10,003 bases of DNA. Source: Oscillospiraceae bacterium. GTDB taxonomy: Bacteria; Bacillota; Clostridia; Oscillospirales; Oscillospiraceae. The notes beneath the pieces are model-generated. The model was not told the DNA's origin, ran no database searches, and saw only the letters and a list, made by a program, of their open reading frames with translations. Both the position numbers and the translations under genes were made by a program. Location of the stretch: contig CACXCV010000214.1 in assembly GCA_902766215.1 (NCBI GenBank), positions 1 through 10,003 on the forward strand, in the 5' to 3' direction. This document shows, piece after piece, positions 1-5,986 of the stretch (the stretch's first letter is position 1; each line of letters begins with the position of its first letter).

Positions 1-102
1 ATCGATGAAATTCTGCTGGACGAGATCGAGGAGGGCCTGGACAACGACTTGGCCAACCATAATTTGTGTTCGTCGTTGGTTGCGGACGCTCCACCAGATT
101 AG
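1..102 (+). CDS. C-terminal end of an unidentified protein (partial)
   Basis: An open frame runs from the first base of the window to a TAG at 100-102, giving the last 33 residues of a protein that starts outside the window. The tail is acidic (LLDEIEEGLDNDL near its start) and ends in ADAPPD. No family is recognisable from so little. The first 20 codons use the CTG/GAC/GAG/GGC pattern of the GC-rich genes in this window, while the last 13 use rarer codons such as TTG, TCG, TGT and CCA. This could mean a poorly conserved tail or a recombined 3' end. An intrinsic terminator begins at the stop codon, which supports a real gene end here. Confidence 0.5.
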   Translation: MDEILLDEIEEGLDNDLANHNLCSSLVADAPPD

Positions 103-138
103 CGCGCTGGTTTTGATACGAAACCAGCGCGCTTTTTT
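101..138 (+). terminator. Intrinsic terminator overlapping the stop codon
   Basis: A perfect 13-bp stem (101-113 with 121-133) closes a 7-nt loop and runs into a T-tract at 133-138. The left arm begins with the last two bases of the TAG stop codon at 100-102, so the terminator directly abuts the upstream reading frame. Confidence 0.9.
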
Positions 139-262
139 ATTTGAAATGAGCAGCATCATCTGACATAGTGAATTCGATCAACCGGAATTTTTGGGGAAGG
201 TGCAAAGAGAGCAAAAGCAAAGTTTTTCTATTGCAGCCGATAGTTGGCAGGCGGCCCGGACG

Positions 263-301
263 CTTCGGGTTATGTTAAATGCAAACCCGAAGGAGTACAA
301 A
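263..301 (+). promoter_or_regulatory. Leader hairpin with a Shine-Dalgarno sequence at its foot
   Basis: A 9-bp inverted repeat, CTTCGGGTT at 263-271 and AACCCGAAG at 284-292, encloses a 12-nt loop. The right arm runs directly into AGGAG (291-295), which lies 6 nt before an ATG at 302. That ATG opens a 33-codon frame ending at 403, which overlaps the start of the NTPase gene in another frame. The hairpin, ribosome binding site and short overlapping frame resemble a translational leader, but no promoter is visible upstream and function is inferred only. There is no T-tract after the stem, so it is not a standard terminator. Confidence 0.35.
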
Positions 302-332
302 ATGGAAATTTGTTTGATTTGGAGGAATCAAT

Positions 333-875
333 ATGTCAACGGGAATAATGATTATAGGTCCAGCCGGAAGCGGAAAAACTACACTAGGCAAATTAGTAGC
401 TGATAAACTAAAATACCCTTATTTTGATGTTGACGATTACATTTGGAAAAAAGATACCCAAAATCCATACACGGTTATGTATAGCCGGGAAGAAAAGATT
501 AGCCGATTGAATAATGATATATTACCTTATGAGCATTTTGTAATGGCTGGTTCAATGAGTTCTTTTCATTATGCGTTTGATGATAAGTTTGAGATGATGG
601 TTTTTCTCTACGTTGAGCCCGACATTCGTGTAGAAAGAGTGCATAATCGTGCGTTGGAACATTTCGGAGAAAGAATCCGTGAAGGCGGAGACATGTTTGA
701 CAATCATATGCGTTTTTTGGAATCTGTTAGGAATTATGAGAAAGATGGTTCACCTAATCTGAATGAACAGAGGAAATGGATGGATGAATTGCATTGTCTG
801 AAGTTAGAATTGGACGGTACAGATAGTCTTGAAGGCAATGCAAACAGGATTGTTGAAATGTGGAATGGTTTATGA
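333..875 (+). CDS. P-loop NTPase, small kinase-like (AAA family ATPase)
   Basis: This 180-residue cytoplasmic protein has an N-terminal Walker A motif, GPAGSGKTT at residues 9-17, followed by an acidic FDVDDY segment at 31-36. That resembles the substrate-side aspartates of shikimate-kinase or adenylate-kinase-like P-loop kinases. A VFLYVEP strand and the following arginine-rich helix (VERVHNRALEHFGERIR) fit a lid-type region. The length fits a single-domain nucleotide or small-molecule kinase fold; the substrate is unknown. The ATG at 333 is chosen because GGAGGA (321-326) lies 6 nt upstream. The gene stands alone between non-coding stretches and is visibly AT-richer than the other genes here, with many AAA, ATT, TTT and TAT codons, which suggests horizontal acquisition. 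Related proteins are usually annotated only as AAA family ATPase. Confidence 0.88.
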   Translation: MSTGIMIIGPAGSGKTTLGKLVADKLKYPYFDVDDYIWKKDTQNPYTVMYSREEKISRLNNDILPYEHFVMAGSMSSFHYAFDDKFEMMVFLYVEPDIRVERVHNRALEHFGERIREGGDMFDNHMRFLESVRNYEKDGSPNLNEQRKWMDELHCLKLELDGTDSLEGNANRIVEMWNGL

Positions 876-906
876 AGACAACTTCCGGTTTTTCGAACAG
901 ATCAGC

Positions 907-972
907 ACGGTTTCACTTCCATCGCTATGGTTTTATTCTTGCGTGAAACCAAATGAAACCCTCTGAAACCGT
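907..972. repeat. Three 10-bp-phased TGAAACC repeats with an inverted copy
   Basis: TGAAACC occurs at 944-950, 954-960 and 964-970, exactly 10 bp apart, so the copies lie on one face of the helix. An inverted copy, ACGGTTTCA at 907-915, is the exact complement of TGAAACCGT at 964-972 and also pairs with GTGAAACC at 943-950. The cluster lies about 30 bp after the NTPase stop codon and about 30 bp before a bidirectional terminator. It could be a protein-binding array, an element end, or alternative RNA stems. The function is unknown. Confidence 0.5.
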
Positions 973-1000
973 TCATTATTATCATCTGCTGCCAACGCCG

Positions 1001-1033
1001 AAAAGCCCGGAATCATCACGATTCCGGGCTTTT
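1001..1033. terminator. Bidirectional intrinsic terminator
   Basis: A perfect 14-bp inverted repeat (1001-1014 with 1020-1033) has a 5-nt loop. It begins with AAAA and ends with TTTT, so it can form a GC-rich stem followed by U residues on either strand. It lies between the plus-strand NTPase gene and the minus-strand arabinofuranosidase gene and could end transcripts from both sides. Confidence 0.85.
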
Positions 1034-1168
1034 CCTTGCGCCGCTGCGGGTTTCGGCCGGATGCACGTGCCGCTGCGCTTCCGCGCGGGAAGCGCAGAAT
1101 CCGAAAAAGCGCTGCAAAAATGGACACGAAAATCGGCGGGGGAATGGGCCCGGATTTGCTGCCGCAGG
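1034..1168. other. GC-rich stretch without a gene, with a strong hairpin
   Basis: I see no convincing gene here. The short frames that cross it lack ribosome binding sites and give arginine- and alanine-rich low-information peptides on both strands. The one clear structure is a perfect 10-bp stem, CTGCGCTTCC at 1073-1082 with GGAAGCGCAG at 1088-1097, around a 5-nt loop and without a T-tract. The stretch ends in a plus-strand terminator-like hairpin, so a small structured transcript or the remains of a lost gene is possible. No promoter is recognisable. Confidence 0.35.
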
Positions 1169-1198
1169 AGCGTGCTGTGCCCTCAGCGCGCTGTTTTT
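1169..1198 (+). terminator. Plus-strand terminator-like hairpin
   Basis: The sequences at 1169-1177 and 1184-1192 form a 9-bp stem with one G-U pair and a 6-nt loop, followed by G and five T residues (1194-1198). No plus-strand gene directly precedes it. It may back up the terminator at 1001-1033, end an unseen small RNA, or be a relic. Its right arm, CAGCGCGCT, also occurs in the terminator at 101-138. Confidence 0.55.
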
Positions 1199-1243
1199 GT
1201 TCCTTCCCCGCCCGCCGTCATTCCGACTAACCGGCCAGGCAAT

Positions 1244-1282
1244 AAAGCGCCATGGCCGGCACACTTGTGCCTGCCATGCTTT
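1244..1282 (-). terminator. Terminator of the arabinofuranosidase gene
   Basis: CATGGCCGGCAC at 1251-1262 pairs with GTGCCTGCCATG at 1267-1278 with one mismatch and a 4-nt loop. AAAG at 1244-1247 and CTTT at 1279-1282 can extend the stem past a small bulge. It lies about 50 nt beyond the stop codon of the minus-strand gene. The minus-strand tail, GCGCTTTATT, has only a modest U-run, so efficiency is uncertain. Confidence 0.6.
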
Positions 1283-1327
1283 ATCTTTTTCCCTGCAATT
1301 GGCGTTTTGCGTTTCCGCAGCGGCTGC

Positions 1328-3847
1328 CTATTTCTTTTTCATCTTCAGAATGCTGATCGAGTTGCCCGGCGCCGCATACTGGAAAGTCTGGGCGCCGCAG
1401 TCAAGCTGGCTGTGCCGGGGCACAATGTTGTCCGCGTGCTCAAACGAATTGCCCTCGTCCAACCCGCCGCTAAGCACCTCCAGGTCGATCTTCCTGTCAA
1501 TGTCGCAATCCAGCTGAATTGTTACATCGCTGGTCTGTGTGCCGACATGTACGAGCTTCAGGATAACAGTATCATCTTCAGCCGTTGCAACCGCATAAAC
1601 CGCCGGGTGAAGCTCAAGGACTTTTTTCTGTACCAGCCGGTCATTGATATAGCAATCATAGCCAAATCGATTTGCTACGATCTTATAAGTGTTAAAACGG
1701 CTGTAGTCAATATCCAGGTCGGTTTTCTGCACCGGCATAGCGCGCATGCCATACATTGTCTGCTCCTCGGTCGTGCCCTGGCCATTCTCAATCTTCCAAA
1801 TTTGTCTGCGAACCGAATGAAGGTTCCAATCCGGATCCTCCGGCTCGTTGCAGCCGGCATCTGTCTCCGGATGCTCGTTCCAAACAGACAGCGTAAACGG
1901 ATTGTCCGCATCACAGCGAATATCGATTTCAAAGGTGTACTCCTGCTTTTCATCGCTGTCAAACGCAACCCACATCATGTCGCTCTCCTTCGGCATACCA
2001 GGAAAGCGGCCCCGGCTGCGGAAGTCTGCAAACGCCTTGTTCCACGCCTCGCTCTTGCCAGTGTAGATGTGCGGGCGATCCTCCTGCAGCATGGTGGTCT
2101 GGCCATCTTCTTCGCTCCAGCCGCCGTAGATTGTCTTTTTAATCGCCACAGGCTTGCCGTTAATCTTCGCATTGCGGAAAACCAGCCCCGGCTTCTGACA
2201 AAGCAGACCCGGCACACCCTGGTAGACCGGCGGATGCATCTCACCCTCGGCGCTGCTTTGCAGAACCTCCTTGCCCCGGCTGCCCGCCATCATGGCAATG
2301 GCGTGATAGCTGGGAATGCCATACACCTGATGATTGTTAAACACAATCAGATTGGGTTTCCACGCAGTATAATCGGCGTTTTGGAACAGCGGCGCATACG
2401 CTGTCAGCTTGACAATGTCCTGATTGCGCTCCACCCCGGCCAAAAACACTGCCTCTGCAATGGCACACTCTACCGATGCAATGGTGTTTCCTCCATTAAC
2501 GGCATATTCGCCCAGGAAAATCTCCGGTCCGCTTCGATCGTAGGAATCAAACCGGTTGTCGTTCTCCAAAAAGAACTCCGGTGCACTGTAATAGTGTTCA
2601 TCCACCATTTCGGTTGGCAGCCCATCACGCTCGGTATGGGAGTTAGAGATGTAAATCACATCCGGGTAAGCCGATTTCAGCGCCTTGTAAAATTTCTCAT
2701 AGCGCGCAAGATACTCCGGGCCATGATTTTCATTTCCAATCTCCAGATACTTCAGCTTAAACGGCGCCGGGTGGCCTGCAGCGGCACGCATAGCGCCGTA
2801 ATGGCTGTCGACCGGACCAAGGGCATACTCCAGCGCACCCAATGCCTCCTGCAGCAGTGCGTCAACCTCTGCCTCGTCGAAATACTCTGCCACACGGGCC
2901 TGACAGCTCATTCCGCAATTGCAGACATACATTGGCTCCATGTCCAAATCCTCGCACAGCTGCAAAAATTCATGATAGCCAAAGCCGTTGGTTGTGCGAT
3001 AGTGCCACATCAGGTTGTGGCTGGGGCGCTCCCAAACCGGCCCGATGGTGTTGGAAAACCGCATGGCAGTTTCCAGCGATAAGCCCTCCACAATGCAGCC
3101 GCCGGGATACCGCATGAAGCGAGGGTGACTGTCTTTGAGGAACTGCACGATATCCTTGCGCAGGCCATGGCCCATATAGGTCTCCGCCGGCATCAGGGAG
3201 GTAAAGCCAATCAGGATCTCGCAGGCCCGGTCAACGCTGATCACTGCCTGGCCCCGATAGTCCTCGCCGCAGGCAGTCATGGAAAAATCTACACGCTGCC
3301 AGTCAGAACTCGCAAAGATATCCGCGTGCGCCTGTGCATACGTCCGTCGAGCCGAGTTTTCCAAGCTGACCGTCATCTGGCAGGCGGTCGGAGCTTTAAT
3401 GAACAAGTACATATTGTACTCGCTGTCTTTTATGATGGGAACCCCGGCATAACCAATGTTCCATATTTTCCCGCCCTGTCGGAACCGCACCCGCAGCGAC
3501 CGCTCCCTGCGCGCGTTCAATGTGTCATCCGCACACAGGCTCATCTCTGCATTTTCGCTGTACCAGCCAGGGATCGGTGTATACGGCACCTTGTCAGCCC
3601 AATCGTCCATGCCCTCTCCATGGTTGAATGCGCCTGGCCATCCGCCGCGGTTGAGGAATATTTTCTGTTCGGCGTCCGTTGTGCAGCCCGCCGGGAGCAG
3701 CGAATCTTCAAACGAGCGGTTGCGCAGCATTTCAGGATAAATGCCTCCGTCGCCTGCCCGGTTAATGTCCTCGAAAAAGAGGCCATAGAGATCTTCTGCC
3801 ACTGGGAAGCGAACCTGTTTGGTGTCAACTTGCACTCTGTTTTGCAC
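1328..3847 (-). CDS. GH51 alpha-L-arabinofuranosidase, multidomain
   Basis: This 839-residue retaining glycosidase is predicted to release terminal alpha-L-arabinofuranosyl groups from arabinan or arabinoxylan oligosaccharides (EC 3.2.1.55). The GH51 opening YGLFFEDINRAGDGG is at residues 21-35. A CBM4/9-like beta-sandwich follows at roughly 95-220, and the TIM barrel carries RYPGGC at 246-251. By family alignment E373 in EIGNENHG is the acid/base and E447 in FLGEYAVNG the nucleophile. From about 545 to 755 a second beta-rich, possibly LamG- or DUF1080-like segment splits the C-terminal sandwich domain. Many bacterial members are near 500 residues. There is no signal peptide, so it should act inside the cell on imported oligosaccharides. 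The start is GTG at 3847, with AAAGGAG at 3857-3863 nine nt upstream. The gene is monocistronic, with its own promoter and terminator. Confidence 0.93.
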   Translation of the reverse strand: MQNRVQVDTKQVRFPVAEDLYGLFFEDINRAGDGGIYPEMLRNRSFEDSLLPAGCTTDAEQKIFLNRGGWPGAFNHGEGMDDWADKVPYTPIPGWYSENAEMSLCADDTLNARRERSLRVRFRQGGKIWNIGYAGVPIIKDSEYNMYLFIKAPTACQMTVSLENSARRTYAQAHADIFASSDWQRVDFSMTACGEDYRGQAVISVDRACEILIGFTSLMPAETYMGHGLRKDIVQFLKDSHPRFMRYPGGCIVEGLSLETAMRFSNTIGPVWERPSHNLMWHYRTTNGFGYHEFLQLCEDLDMEPMYVCNCGMSCQARVAEYFDEAEVDALLQEALGALEYALGPVDSHYGAMRAAAGHPAPFKLKYLEIGNENHGPEYLARYEKFYKALKSAYPDVIYISNSHTERDGLPTEMVDEHYYSAPEFFLENDNRFDSYDRSGPEIFLGEYAVNGGNTIASVECAIAEAVFLAGVERNQDIVKLTAYAPLFQNADYTAWKPNLIVFNNHQVYGIPSYHAIAMMAGSRGKEVLQSSAEGEMHPPVYQGVPGLLCQKPGLVFRNAKINGKPVAIKKTIYGGWSEEDGQTTMLQEDRPHIYTGKSEAWNKAFADFRSRGRFPGMPKESDMMWVAFDSDEKQEYTFEIDIRCDADNPFTLSVWNEHPETDAGCNEPEDPDWNLHSVRRQIWKIENGQGTTEEQTMYGMRAMPVQKTDLDIDYSRFNTYKIVANRFGYDCYINDRLVQKKVLELHPAVYAVATAEDDTVILKLVHVGTQTSDVTIQLDCDIDRKIDLEVLSGGLDEGNSFEHADNIVPRHSQLDCGAQTFQYAAPGNSISILKMKKK

Positions 3848-3902
3848 AGCGTATTGCTCCTTTCAGAAAATAATATCGTTTAGCATTCTGTTATCTGTAT
3901 GT

Positions 3903-3930
3903 ATTATATCATGATAACCTTATTTGTCTA
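3903..3930 (-). promoter_or_regulatory. Promoter of the arabinofuranosidase gene with a candidate operator
   Basis: Read on the minus strand, TAGACA (3930-3925) and a perfect TATAAT (3908-3903) are 16 bp apart, and TGA before the -10 makes it an extended -10 element. A 10-bp palindrome, TATCATGATA (3907-3916), overlaps the upstream edge of the -10. GATAAC at 3913-3918 is also matched by an inverted GTTATC at 3890-3895 across the start-point region. The position suits a repressor site, for instance for a sugar-responsive regulator, but no regulator gene is nearby. Confidence 0.72.
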
Positions 3931-4008
3931 CATATTTCTTTATTTTTTATGCATCCCGATGTGCTCATCATCCTCTGTCCAGCCGCGCTGTCCTTTCGCC
4001 GCTCCACT

Positions 4009-4036
4009 GTCGAACTCGTTGCTTTTTGGTCGAACT
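4009..4036 (+). repeat. Direct repeat GTCGAACT, two helical turns apart
   Basis: GTCGAACT occurs at 4009-4016 and again at 4029-4036, a 20-bp step that places both copies on the same DNA face. The first copy lies just upstream of the -35 and the second between the -35 and -10 of the L,D-transpeptidase promoter. This is a plausible binding site for a regulator, though chance duplication is possible. Confidence 0.45.
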
Positions 4037-4046
4037 GTGCTATAAT
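4019..4046 (+). promoter_or_regulatory. Promoter of the L,D-transpeptidase gene
   Basis: A perfect TATAAT at 4041-4046 is preceded by TGC, an extended -10, with a weak -35 (TTGCTT, 4019-4024) 16 bp upstream. A second TATAAT at 4050-4055 could give an alternative start 9 bp downstream. The predicted leader is roughly 45 nt. The promoter fires away from that of the arabinofuranosidase gene about 100 bp to the left. Confidence 0.7.
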
Positions 4047-4099
4047 GGATATAATTCTCTCACGCAGCACAGCAAGCAGAAATGGTAGGGGGCATGGAA

Positions 4100-5503
4100 A
4101 TGAAACGGCGCGTGATTTTGTTTTCGCTTCTGGCAGCGCTGATTCTTGCAGCGGCAGGCGGTGCGTATGCTGTCCACTGCAGGCGGCAGGCCGAGCGGGA
4201 CGCAGCAGTCCGTCAGGCAGAGAGCGCACACAGCGCCGTGGAAGCGCAGCTGACTCAGTGGCAGCGGCAGGCAGACCAGAGCCGTCTGGTCGTCACCGAG
4301 AACGGCCGGCAGATCGGCGTCTATTCGCTGGAGGAGCTGGGGCTTTCCCAGGATGCGCAGACCGCGATCCGCGCCCAGTTCACCGATGTGGACCTGCTGG
4401 ATGCAGCCGGCTTTGCCGCCCTGCCGGACGAGCAGAAGCTGGCCTGGTACAGCGCCCCGCGCAGCGTCCCGGCCGATTCGCTGCCGCTGGAGCTGTCTGC
4501 GCTGACGCTGGACGCTGTGCTGCACGACCTGAACGCTGTTCCCCGGCGCGAGGCCCGGGACGTCAGCTGCTACTATTCCGCCGGCGCCTATCACATCCGA
4601 TCGGAGGCTGACGGCACGCTGCTGCAGGAAGAGCCCGTGCGGGCGCACCTGGCCGCGTCGCTGGACGGCGCGGCGCTCACCGCCAGTCAGCCGCTGACCC
4701 TCTCCTGTGAGATCACCGACTGCGACTGCTATGTTCACCCGGTTCACACCCGCAGCAACACCCACTTTGACTGGGCGGCGATGCTGGCCGAGGATGTGCA
4801 GGCGCTGGAGATTCCCGTCCGTTTTCGTGACCAGGCCGAGCTGCTGGCCGCCGCGCCGCTGCTGAGCGTCAGCAGCGACGGCACCGTGCAGGTTGATCAG
4901 GCCGCGCTGGAGGCCCAGCTGGCCCAGTGGGCCGGGCAATATACCGAGCAGCAGGTTCCCTTCCGCTTCAACGCCCATATCGGCGGCGAGACGGAAATTG
5001 ATTTTCTGCCGGTCAACTACATCCCGGATACCCAGGCTCTGCTGGACACGCTGCAAACGCGGCTGCTGCTGCGGGACAAGACGCCCGTGGAGGCCCCCAT
5101 GCTCTGCACCGATACCAGCGGCAAGCCATTCAGCCTGGGTGAGAGCTATATCGAAGTAGACATTCCCAATCAGCACATGGTTTTCTACTGGGAGGGCGAG
5201 CTGCTGGCCGACACCGACGTGGTCACCGGGCGCGTCTGGGGCTATGCCACGCCCACCGGGCTGTATGCCGTGGAGACGCTGGACGCAAACTGCTGGCTGA
5301 TCGGGCCGGACTATACCTCCTATGTGCAGTGGTGGGTGGGATTCTATGGGGCCTATGGCATCCACGACGCCTCGTGGCGGGACGAATTCGGCGGCGAGAT
5401 CTATCTCACCAGCGGCTCGCACGGCTGCGTGAATACGCCGGACGAGCCGATGCAGATCATCCACGATACCGTCACATTTGGCACGCCTGTGCTGGTGCAT
5501 TGA
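4100..5503 (+). CDS. Membrane-anchored L,D-transpeptidase (YkuD family)
   Basis: This protein (467 residues from the chosen start) is predicted to form 3-3 crosslinks between DAP residues of peptidoglycan or attach ligands to DAP. A short basic N-terminus (MKRR) is followed by one hydrophobic segment (residues about 5-25) that should anchor it with the bulk outside the membrane. A helical stretch and one or two domains resembling the PG_binding_4 type seen in Firmicute L,D-transpeptidases follow. The YkuD domain fills roughly the last 120 residues. It has the GIHDASW histidine (H422) and the SHGCVN motif with catalytic C443. The start at 4100 is preferred because AGGGGG (4087-4092) lies 7 nt upstream; in-frame ATGs at 4082 and 4094 are alternatives. 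Vancomycin-type and carbapenem responses are known for the family, but nothing here shows resistance. Confidence 0.9.
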   Translation: MKRRVILFSLLAALILAAAGGAYAVHCRRQAERDAAVRQAESAHSAVEAQLTQWQRQADQSRLVVTENGRQIGVYSLEELGLSQDAQTAIRAQFTDVDLLDAAGFAALPDEQKLAWYSAPRSVPADSLPLELSALTLDAVLHDLNAVPRREARDVSCYYSAGAYHIRSEADGTLLQEEPVRAHLAASLDGAALTASQPLTLSCEITDCDCYVHPVHTRSNTHFDWAAMLAEDVQALEIPVRFRDQAELLAAAPLLSVSSDGTVQVDQAALEAQLAQWAGQYTEQQVPFRFNAHIGGETEIDFLPVNYIPDTQALLDTLQTRLLLRDKTPVEAPMLCTDTSGKPFSLGESYIEVDIPNQHMVFYWEGELLADTDVVTGRVWGYATPTGLYAVETLDANCWLIGPDYTSYVQWWVGFYGAYGIHDASWRDEFGGEIYLTSGSHGCVNTPDEPMQIIHDTVTFGTPVLVH

Positions 5504-5504
5504 T

Positions 5505-5873
5505 ATGCGCAGGACAGCCGCTCCCCGCTCCAGCTACAGCCAGGAGGAGGCCGAGCAGGCCATTGCCCGGCTGCTGAGCGGATACCCCGCCCCGTGTACG
5601 CTCCGCTTTTATGACGACCGGCTGAACATTGCCAACTCCTATCAGGTGCATTCCCGCCGCAAGCGGCTGGAGGTCTGCGCCATCCTTGCGGTCACGCCGC
5701 CCACCGCCCGCCGGGCAGAGAGCCTGTCCGCTGATTGGCTGGTGCACAACCTGGCCTATGACCTGCATGTGCGGCGGCAGTCGGCCCGGGATGTCGACCT
5801 GGACTATCTGGCTGACCGGCGCTGGATGGTCCGCGTTGTCTCCCGGCTGTTCGAGCTGCTGCACCTGTTCTGA
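5505..5873 (+). CDS. Unrecognised small basic protein coupled to the L,D-transpeptidase gene
   Basis: This 122-residue protein is not recognised as any family. Its ATG begins one base after the TGA of the L,D-transpeptidase gene, and no good ribosome binding site of its own is visible, so translation is probably coupled. It has no signal peptide or membrane segment. The N-terminus is polar and disordered-looking. A core of alternating strands and helices follows (CTLRFYDDRLNIANSY, then LEVCAILAV), and the C-terminal half is basic and helical (WLVHNLAYDLHVRR, then WMVRVVSRLFELLHLF). A strong terminator begins 20 nt after the stop, making this the last gene of a two-gene unit. The spacing, codon use and terminator support a real gene. 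A cytoplasmic role linked to cell-wall crosslinking is only a guess. Confidence 0.8.
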   Translation: MRRTAAPRSSYSQEEAEQAIARLLSGYPAPCTLRFYDDRLNIANSYQVHSRRKRLEVCAILAVTPPTARRAESLSADWLVHNLAYDLHVRRQSARDVDLDYLADRRWMVRVVSRLFELLHLF

Positions 5874-5893
5874 GGCCACGCCGGCAAAATGCA

Positions 5894-5935
5894 AAAATCA
5901 CGAAGCGCACGGATGGCGCTTCGTGATTTTCTTTT
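5894..5935 (+). terminator. Strong intrinsic terminator of the L,D-transpeptidase unit
   Basis: A perfect 15-bp stem (5894-5908 with 5916-5930) with a 7-nt loop ends in TTTT, then C and TTTT. It lies 20 nt after the stop of the 122-residue protein gene. Its T-rich end overlaps the -35 zone of the next promoter, so the two units are tightly packed. Confidence 0.92.
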
Positions 5936-5955
5936 ATCCGTTTCTGTGGTATAAT
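5927..5955 (+). promoter_or_regulatory. Promoter of ddh (extended -10)
   Basis: TGGTATAAT at 5947-5955 is a perfect extended -10. The -35 at 17-bp spacing would be TTTTCT (5927-5932), which is poor and lies in the tail of the preceding terminator, so the TGn extension probably compensates. The predicted leader is about 25 nt. Confidence 0.68.
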
Positions 5956-5975
5956 GGTAGAAAACTGCGACTTAC

Positions 5976-5981
5976 AGGAGG
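5976..5981 (+). promoter_or_regulatory. Ribosome binding site that fixes the ddh start
   Basis: A consensus AGGAGG lies 5 nt before the ATG at 5987. It selects this start over an in-frame upstream ATG at 5954, which falls inside the promoter -10 and would add residues not expected for the family. Confidence 0.85.
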
Positions 5982-5986
5982 TTTTT

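Noticed and set aside
191..403. A 70-codon plus-strand frame before the NTPase gene
   Set aside because: No good start signal at 191, and the peptide matches nothing recognisable. Only its last part, from the ATG at 302, has a ribosome binding site, and that is noted as a possible leader peptide.
907..972. A short CRISPR array
   Set aside because: The repeats are 7 bp with 3-bp gaps, far too short for CRISPR repeats and spacers, and no cas gene is present.
1016..1264. Short minus-strand frames (82 and 64 codons) in the gene-free stretch
   Set aside because: They cross strong hairpins, lack ribosome binding sites and have the Arg/Ala/Pro bias of non-coding GC-rich DNA.
953..3082. A 709-codon plus-strand frame opposite the arabinofuranosidase gene
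   Set aside because: It lies antisense to a gene with clear GH51 catalytic motifs, has no ribosome binding site, runs through a terminator, and its translation is low-information and rich in Arg, Leu and His, as expected from a shadow of a GC-rich gene.
4040..5500. A 486-codon minus-strand frame opposite the L,D-transpeptidase gene
   Set aside because: The opposite strand has the YkuD SHGCVN motif, a promoter and a ribosome binding site. The antisense translation has no domain and is a by-product of GC-rich codons.
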